Source: Epichloe hybrida
Taxonomy: Eukaryota; Ascomycota; Sordariomycetes; Hypocreales; Clavicipitaceae
Direction: 5' to 3'
DNA: 64,000 bases
Assembly: GCA_019022495.1 (NCBI GenBank)
Contig: JAFEKR010000014.1
Coordinates: 186,001-250,000, forward strand
The notes under the pieces were generated by a model. The model was not told the origin of the DNA. It searched no databases and was given only the letters and a program-made list of their open reading frames with translations. Within the stretch, counting starts at the first letter, position 1. Each line of letters begins with the position of its first letter. This document shows, one piece after another, positions 57,735 to 64,000 of this stretch. The translations under genes were made by a program, and so were the position numbers.

Positions 57735-60714
57735 ATGCACGACTCCAAAAACGGCGCACGAACGTCGCCGGTCCAGTACAAGATGAAGACGCAAGCGCGG
57801 CACTCCCCTGCTGCGAGAACTCCATACCATCCTCACCCTCACAATCATGGCTCACGCTCGCACAGGGTGACCAAATCTACAACCTCGCCAGCAACATCAC
57901 CTCGAGCACCGTACTCAGTTGGCCAAAACTATCCACCGATGCTGTCGCCAACTCTCAATGCAGACGGCGGACGTGCACCAAGCCCCAATTATTTTGGCCT
58001 CGTCGTTGAGTCTAGCAATGATCCCAGGGACTCGTCGGGTCCAGCGAACCTCAATTGGAGTCCAAGTTCGTCTGTCAGATCGTTTGGCGCCGCGCTCCCG
58101 AAGCAGGTTACCTTGGAGCCAAACTCTGAATTCGAAGCTTTTAAGAAGGCGGCTGATCTTAACAGAGGAATGGCGTTTTCTCTCCCAACCGCCCAGGCTT
58201 TGCCGCAAACCTCACACCCCACCCCGGCACGACCTCGACAGCCCAGATGGCATACCTTCAACAGTGATACGGGGTCCGATGTCTCTTTCCTCAAGTCTTC
58301 CAATACTATAAAAGGTCGCCCAGTAAAAAAAGGCGAGGCCGACCGCGACAGTCCTCACGACTCAGCCTACATGTCTTCGGACTCGAAACGCGATTCGGAA
58401 TCATCTATCCAATCACCTCCTCATATCACGAATATGCCACCTTGCGAAACCACCCCAGGTCAGATGGAGACGTCGACGCCGACGCCGACGCCGACGCAGC
58501 CACCCATCTTTCCACGCCAGGAGGCCGCTGACTCTCGCTTATCATTGAATCTACCAAGGGTCGATCCGCCTTCGCCACAAATGAGTGACTTGAGTCGCGC
58601 TGCGACATTGCCTCCAAAGTTGGACGCCTCTCTGCCCGGCATGGTGTCCGGAGAAGAACTCAAAAACCTGATCGAAACAGCCGGTCTGGAAAAGCTCTTA
58701 CTACTCGATATTCGCTCTTCACAAAGTTTTGCGCAGTCTCGCATTCAAGGAGCATTGAACCTCTGCATCCCGACTACTTTGCTGAAACGTGCCACCTTTA
58801 ATATTCAGAAGCTCCAGCAAACGTTCCAGGGCAACGTGGATTCGACCCAGTTCTCCAAGTGGCGTGAAATGGAGTGGATCATTGTTTATGATGCTCACGC
58901 ATCGGATAAGCGCGATGCAGTCACTGCTCAGAACATGATCAAGAAGTTTACCAACGAAGGCTACCATGGCAAAACGGCCATTCTCCGCGGCGGGTTCTCC
59001 ACTTTCCAAACTTCATTTCCCACACTTGTTGATAAGAGGTCAACTTCGCAGTCTCTCACGGGGCAGAACTGCACCTCTACCAAAAACGGAAGCAACAACC
59101 TCGCACCTGTCATCGGCGGTGTCAGCTTGCCCACACTCGAAAATGATCAAAACCCTTTCTTCTCCAACATCAGGCAGAATATGGAGCTCGCCGATGGAGT
59201 GGGTCAGTTCGAAATTACCCGACCGCAAGACCTGGAATCGCCTCTGCTTCCTTCTTGGATTCGAAGTGCGTCTTCAGAAGCAGACCATGGCAAAGAAGTC
59301 TCAAACAAATTTCTCAACATTGAACTGGATGAGCAATCACGCATGCGGACTGCCTACGCGGCGTTCAACCCCAACCAAAAATCAGATTGCAAGTTTCAGC
59401 TGTCTGGTGTCGAGAAGGGAACCAAGAATCGTTACAAGGACATTTTGCCTTTTGAACACGCCAGAGTTCGACTGCAGTGTTCCAATGACGGGTTCTGTGA
59501 CTATGTGAATGCCAGTCACTTGTCTGCATCGAGGAGCAACAAACGATATATTGCGACCCAGGGACCATTGCCTGCCACCTTCGAAGTGAGAACCCCCCCC
59601 CTAAATCCTCTACATGAATTATTGAACTCCCAAGGCCATGTCATACTGATCCTTGTCGCACCAGGACTTTTGGTCGGTTATTTGGGAGCAAGATGTGCGC
59701 GTTATAGTCATGTTGACGGCGGAGAGTGAGGGCGGCCAACTCAAATGCCATCCGTATTGGAAAGGTCGAGATTTCGGACCCATCAAACTAAAGGCTCTAT
59801 CGGAGAAGAAGGCCTCGTTGGACATTGATAAACATCGATCAAATCCGAACTCGATGCCTTGCGCATCATCATCCTCTCATGAGTTTGCGCGCAGGCGAGC
59901 AAATACCACAACCTATTCACAGTCACCAACACAGCCTCCGCCTGGACCTAAAGGCTCAGATGTGCCTTACGTGACGATTCGGAAATTTGCGCTGTCGCAC
60001 GCCGCACATCCTTTTGCACCAATGCGGGAAATCACGCATCTTCACTTTTCCGCGTGGCCTGATTTTGGAACACCAGCCCAGCCATCTCATCTATTGGCGT
60101 TAGTTGAACTGGCGAATGTAATGCAGCGATCTGTGATGCCACTTGAGATGTCCTCAATTGTTGGCTCGAGAGCCCCGACAATTGATTCAGTTCCAGTCAC
60201 CTGGTACGACGATCCGGAGCCAGATGCCCACTCACGACCTATGCTCGTACACTGTTCTGCTGGATGTGGAAGAACGGGAACGTTCTGCACAGTCGACAGT
60301 GTCATTGATATGCTCAAGCGTCAACGAAAAGCCAACTTGGCCGCGACTCAATCGCGCGACAAGGACGGGGATGTCTCTATGGAGAACGCAGACGAGCTCG
60401 TCTCGCCGACAACGAGCCAAGACGCTTTGTCCCATGGCTTTTTTGACCGAGGTATTGGTGGACACAATTCCCAAACTTGGGAATGTTCAGATGTTGACAC
60501 AAGCTGGCTGCAAGACGATGGAGTCGACCTGATCCAAAAGACAGTTCAGGACTTCAGAGAGCAACGACTGAGTATGGTACAGACGCTTCGGCAGTATGTG
60601 CTGTGCTATGAAACCATTCTGGAATGGCTCAAAAGGATTCAAGATGGAGCCTCAAACGGAATTGCTGGACCACAGCGAGCTCGGAGCGGCAGCCTTCAGC
60701 AAGTTCGACAGTGA
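57735..60714 (+). CDS. Pyp1-like protein tyrosine phosphatase with N-terminal rhodanese-like domain
   Basis: Resembles S. pombe Pyp1/Pyp2, which dephosphorylate stress MAP kinases. Exons 57,735-59,585 and 59,665-60,714 give 966 residues. About 300 residues of Ser/Pro-rich sequence come first. A rhodanese/CDC25-like domain follows at about 304-433 (LLLLDIRSSQSFAQSRIQGALNL), but where the catalytic Cys loop should be the sequence is VYDAHASDKRD, without Cys. The PTP domain begins near 555: NRYKDILPFEHARVRL, YVNASHL, YIATQGPLPATF, then WPD at 748-750 and the P-loop HCSAGCGRTG (813-822, Cys814). A loop insertion after YPYWKGRD-type sequence is rich in Ser and Pro. All PTP catalytic residues are present. 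The leader contains several short upstream ATGs; the chosen ATG is the first in the long frame. Confidence 0.9.
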
Positions 60715-61901
60715 CGGACTAACGCTCCGCCCCTCCTCTCAAAGGCGCCGGGGATACTTTGAAATGAAGGATGAAGGTCAGACGATTACAGGCAATTGAT
60801 GACTATTGACCATTACACGATGGACAACAAAAACACTCGATCTTTTACTTTACACAACCCTATGGGACATGTCTCTATGTCCTCCTGTGTGATGAAGACA
60901 AACTAAAAAAATAAAAAAAATTCACAAAACCCACCCTCACACGGACACCGGTGCGCCCACGGCATTGGGAGAAATTTTTGGAGTAAGCCGACTCAGCACA
61001 AGAAAGTTGACCTCCATGGAACGGCGTTCAGGTTGAATCAGACCAAGATTATGAGTCCGGGCCCCTTGGCATGAGACAATGAAAGTGGAAGAGACGGAGA
61101 GCACTTCGTACAGCACTTCGTACACAGGTAGTAGGGACAATATGGCGAGCCGGAGGCCGCCGACAGGTCCCAAGCACATGAGGTCACGACATGGGGGAGT
61201 TGCGGCAATGTGTCGTCGGCGACTTATGTAGTAGTGTTATATAGCATCAATTCATTTTCGTGATACTCAGCTGCGGGAGGTCAGCGACGTGTTTCATGCT
61301 GCGTGTGAAGAGAGCCTGCCCAGATCAGCAGATCAGATGTCTTGGTTGCCGCCGATCTGGCCATGGATTGCTGGACTGGACTGACTGCGGGGGCCCATCG
61401 TCAAGCCCATCCAGGTAAAATTGTTCGCTTATCCAGCTTATCCAGCTTGACCAGCCCAGCTTGACCAGCCCAGCTTGACCAGCCCAGCTTATCCAACGCG
61501 TTGTCTGGCCCCACCCATTTGAAACTGGAAGCGGCGGCGCCGTTGTCCACCCCCCCATCCCATCCCATCCCATCCCATCCCATCCCATTCCATTCCCCCC
61601 ATCGTTGCCGATCCATCCGTCGTCGTCCGCCATTTCCATCCCCCCGCTATTAAAAGCCATACACGATAAAACAAAGTCAACCCGGTCTTGACCAACCGCT
61701 TCTCCCGTTTCGACGATTCCGTAACCAATCTCGTATTCCCGCTTCGTCCAGCCTCCCGATTTTCCCACCGCCTGCTCACAGCGATAACCCCGCTTATTGT
61801 TCTTATTGTTCTGTGCGCTCACCCACAGCCACGACGGAACTGACCTTCGTCGCTGCGCAGACCAGCTTGTGCAGGCAGGAACTGCAAAGTTTGACGGAGC
61901 C
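60715..61901. other. Intergenic region with 14-bp and 5-bp tandem repeats
   Basis: 1.19 kb between two plus-strand genes. Tandem repeats: AGCTTGACCAGCCC, three units plus a partial, at 61,444-61,490, and (CATCC)n at 61,556-61,595. The minus-strand ORFs at 61,325-62,056 read GMGWD repeats produced by the CATCC array. The right end, C/T-rich, is the probable promoter and leader of the SOK1 gene. Confidence 0.6.
61444..61490 (+). repeat. 14-bp tandem repeat
   Basis: AGCTTGACCAGCCC at 61,444-61,457, 61,458-61,471 and 61,472-61,485, then a partial fourth unit. Confidence 0.9.
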
Positions 61902-64000
61902 ATGATGCGTCGGTTCCCTGCTGATGTCACCGAGCCGTCGCGCGGCCTCGATGAGTCCAACGGACCAGCGCCTGACGAGTCAACTGCCATGGATCTAGAC
62001 CTTGCCATGCCGCCGTCTGAGGATGACGTGCTGGAGCAAGATAACAAGATATACACGCCGCCCCCACGAGTCGCTGCTCGTTTCTACCGACCCTCTCACG
62101 CTCGCCGTCGAGACTCGGCCGCTTCATCACGACGCAACTCCATCTCCTCTGTGCACTCGCGTTGCTCTTCGATTCAGCACGCGGCCGCTCACGCCGACAC
62201 TGAGCAGAGCAAGCATGTCGCACAACACCTGCGGAGGGCCTCGTTCCTTGAGGATCGCCGTGCTCGTCTCGCCGATAGAGCAGCTCATGCTGAGAAAGTG
62301 CGTCTTCGTGCCGCGCTGGCCAAGGCCACTCCGCGTGGCCCAACCGCGTCGGAAGAGCGCGCCCTGGCTGTGCAACAGGCCAGAGATCGCAATCTGGCCG
62401 AGATTGTGGCCACCTGCGCAGAGGAGGTCAGAAAAGCGAAACAAGTGGCCGAGCTGACCAAAGGCAGGAGAGAGCAGGAGATCACCAAGATGCGTGCGCA
62501 AATCGAGGAACGCATGGCCGAAGCCGAGAGGAGAAGGGAAGAACTGAGGACCAAGACTGCTACGAAACGGAGTCGCGGCCAGAGCGTCATGGCAAGAAAG
62601 GCAAACGACGCTTCGGTGCAGATGAAGGAGGACGCGAAACCTGACATGTCCGAGGACGCTGCCGTGGCACGTATTCAAGGTTGGTGGCGCGGGTACTCAA
62701 GGAGGCGCATCATCCACGAGTTTAACAGTCTCGGCCTATCTGTTGATGGCATCAGGGACACCCTGTTCGATACAGTTGTGGAACTTCTGGCGCAGGAAAA
62801 GGTGCTCGTCATTATGGCAAGGCTGCTTCGCATCTGTGGGCTACAAGAGGGGAAACCCGGCTCGGTGGACGAGATGGCTGCTGTGCGCACATTTCTGAGT
62901 GCATTTCTCATCTTGGGCCACCCGAACCAAGTTTTGAGCAACAAGAATGAGAATGGGACGGACGAAGAAGAGCTGGGCGATGCCATGGCCACTCATCGAC
63001 TACCCAGCACAGACCTGGCAAATCCGCAACTGCAGGATCTGGTTGGCAAGGCAAAAGACCTACTCGTCAACTTCGAGAATATCCTCGCCAGGCTCACCGC
63101 TTCCAATCGGTACACCATGCCGCCAGCGCTGGAAAATGCGCTTCCGGAAGCCTATGCCGTCTTTTGTAACGCATTCATCGCGTGGAAGTCGCGGGACTCG
63201 AATGCTCTCGTAGAGGTGATGCTGATGCAGTTCGTCGAGTTGGACGCCATTTTCCAGACCGTCAAGGACACAACAGATGATGCGGCCGCGGCATTGTACC
63301 GCCAAAGCATACAGGACAGCCAACTCATGTTGATTGTGCGGATCAAGAAGCTTGCGGGAGCTGAAAAGGGCAAGAAGCTCATTGTCAAAGCCGTTAGCGA
63401 AGCAAGAAAGTCGCGCAAGTCGAAGAAGCAGACGGGGGATACCAAACCGCGTGTGGCTGAAAGCTCTGCAGGCGACGACGCAACTGCCACGGCCACGAGT
63501 CTTGTGTCTACCGATTCGCAAACACTGCTCACGCCTCCAGCAACCCCGATGGGTAGGAGAAGCGAGAGCAAACCCGTTGTGGTGAAGACGGGCCTGAATG
63601 GCTTGCTTCCTGACAACCGTGTCGTCGTGCACGAGTTGGCCATCAACAAGGAGTATCAGATCCCAGCGCACGAATACGTCGAGCAGCAGGCTGGTCTGGC
63701 AAGACCACTGTACATGCAGATGCGGGTAGCCATGGCAGAAGATGACACGGAATCTCAGTTCAGATACTTCATCCACATGGCAGGAAACATCAGGGATAAG
63801 CTGCAGCGCCTCTTGAAACCTGGAAACTCCATGTACAATCTCATCGGGGAGATTCTCGACCCCGAAATGGCGGAGAAACAGTTCATCGTGGGCAACTTCT
63901 CTTATGAAAAGTTCTTCACGGCCATGGGCTCATTGCTCCCCAAGCTGTGTGCTCCGTTCCGAGATGACCAGGTCCAGGATCTGGTGCAGAACAAGCTCGG
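61902..64000 (+). CDS. SOK1: Sok1 / T-complex protein 11 family protein, 5' part
   Basis: The frame from ATG 61,902 (GCCATGATG) stays open to the window edge, 699 codons, so the 3' end is missing. The N-terminus is polar and Arg/Ser-rich. A long Ala/Arg/Glu-rich coiled coil spans about residues 100-235 (RRASFLEDRRARLADRAA, EERMAEAERRREEL). An IQ-like motif follows at about 254-272 (AVARIQGWWRGYSRRR), suggesting calmodulin binding. The TCP11 domain then begins: TFLSAFLILGHPNQVL, ENALPEAYAVFCNAFIAWKSRD, and later YEKFFTAMGSLLPKLCAPFRDD. Yeast Sok1 suppresses loss of cAMP-dependent kinase; fungal homologues take part in cAMP/PKA-linked signalling. No intron was needed in the part seen. Confidence 0.9.
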   Translation, partial: MMRRFPADVTEPSRGLDESNGPAPDESTAMDLDLAMPPSEDDVLEQDNKIYTPPPRVAARFYRPSHARRRDSAASSRRNSISSVHSRCSSIQHAAAHADTEQSKHVAQHLRRASFLEDRRARLADRAAHAEKVRLRAALAKATPRGPTASEERALAVQQARDRNLAEIVATCAEEVRKAKQVAELTKGRREQEITKMRAQIEERMAEAERRREELRTKTATKRSRGQSVMARKANDASVQMKEDAKPDMSEDAAVARIQGWWRGYSRRRIIHEFNSLGLSVDGIRDTLFDTVVELLAQEKVLVIMARLLRICGLQEGKPGSVDEMAAVRTFLSAFLILGHPNQVLSNKNENGTDEEELGDAMATHRLPSTDLANPQLQDLVGKAKDLLVNFENILARLTASNRYTMPPALENALPEAYAVFCNAFIAWKSRDSNALVEVMLMQFVELDAIFQTVKDTTDDAAAALYRQSIQDSQLMLIVRIKKLAGAEKGKKLIVKAVSEARKSRKSKKQTGDTKPRVAESSAGDDATATATSLVSTDSQTLLTPPATPMGRRSESKPVVVKTGLNGLLPDNRVVVHELAINKEYQIPAHEYVEQQAGLARPLYMQMRVAMAEDDTESQFRYFIHMAGNIRDKLQRLLKPGNSMYNLIGEILDPEMAEKQFIVGNFSYEKFFTAMGSLLPKLCAPFRDDQVQDLVQNKL

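Noticed and set aside
57287..58009. 240-codon plus-strand ORF with Ser-rich start
   Set aside because: It arises from a CTC/TCT-rich leader and overlaps the phosphatase N-terminus in another frame.
61325..62056. Minus-strand ORF with GMGWD repeats
   Set aside because: It is the translation of the CATCC array and overlaps the SOK1 start in antisense.

Overview
The window is a piece of a filamentous ascomycete chromosome, most likely a Sordariomycete and possibly Hypocreales. The gene part is GC-rich, with short introns (about 58-131 bp, GT..AG) and familiar Pezizomycotina proteins: Rpt6, listerin, a Vnx1-type antiporter, a Pyp1-type phosphatase and Sok1. The left 23.8 kb is extremely AT-rich and full of TpA, the signature of repeat-induced point mutation (RIP). 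All exon coordinates were worked out by hand from splice sites and reading-frame continuity, without RNA data.

Left block (1-23,814): a nest of LTR retrotransposons ruined by RIP. (a) The 3' end of a Ty1/copia element and its LTR (1-1,502). (b) A minus-strand copia-like gag-pol remnant, cut in two by (c). (c) A full-length copia element, 3,294-10,104, with 309-bp LTRs and 5-bp target duplication TCTAT. (d) A minus-strand Ty3/gypsy-like element, 10,805-23,814, with 159-bp terminal repeats and duplication GCGAC. (e) A second copia element, 11,600-18,077, with 231-bp LTRs and duplication ATTTC, inserted into the gypsy ORF just after the RNase H domain. (f) Two nearly unmutated islands: a solo LTR (12,939-13,145, duplication ATAAC) inside (e), and a 545-bp LTR-like segment (21,333-21,877) inside (d). 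The islands must be later than the main RIP episode or have escaped it.

Accessory strip (23.8-32.7 kb): a UstYa-like DUF3328 protein (minus), a divergently oriented 70-residue predicted secreted protein (plus), and a 15-exon ABCC transporter (plus). A UstY-family oxidase, a secreted peptide and an exporter side by side at the edge of a repeat block could be a small peptide or secondary-metabolite locus, but no classical repeated, Kex2-cut precursor is visible.

Core region (33-64 kb): an EXPERA/TMEM97-type membrane protein; an unrecognised secretory-pathway membrane protein; a Csk1-like CDK-family kinase lacking the catalytic-loop Asn; listerin (Ltn1), the ribosome quality-control E3 ligase; an LEA-like repeat protein; a Vnx1-type cation/H+ antiporter; proteasome ATPase Rpt6; a DUF1989 protein; a Pyp1-like tyrosine phosphatase with a rhodanese-like domain lacking the active-site Cys; and the 5' part of Sok1, which runs off the right edge. 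These are housekeeping or stress genes in mixed orientations, with no sign of shared function. Gene-free gaps hold pyrimidine tracts, homopolymers and micro- or minisatellites. I found no tRNA, rRNA or CRISPR.
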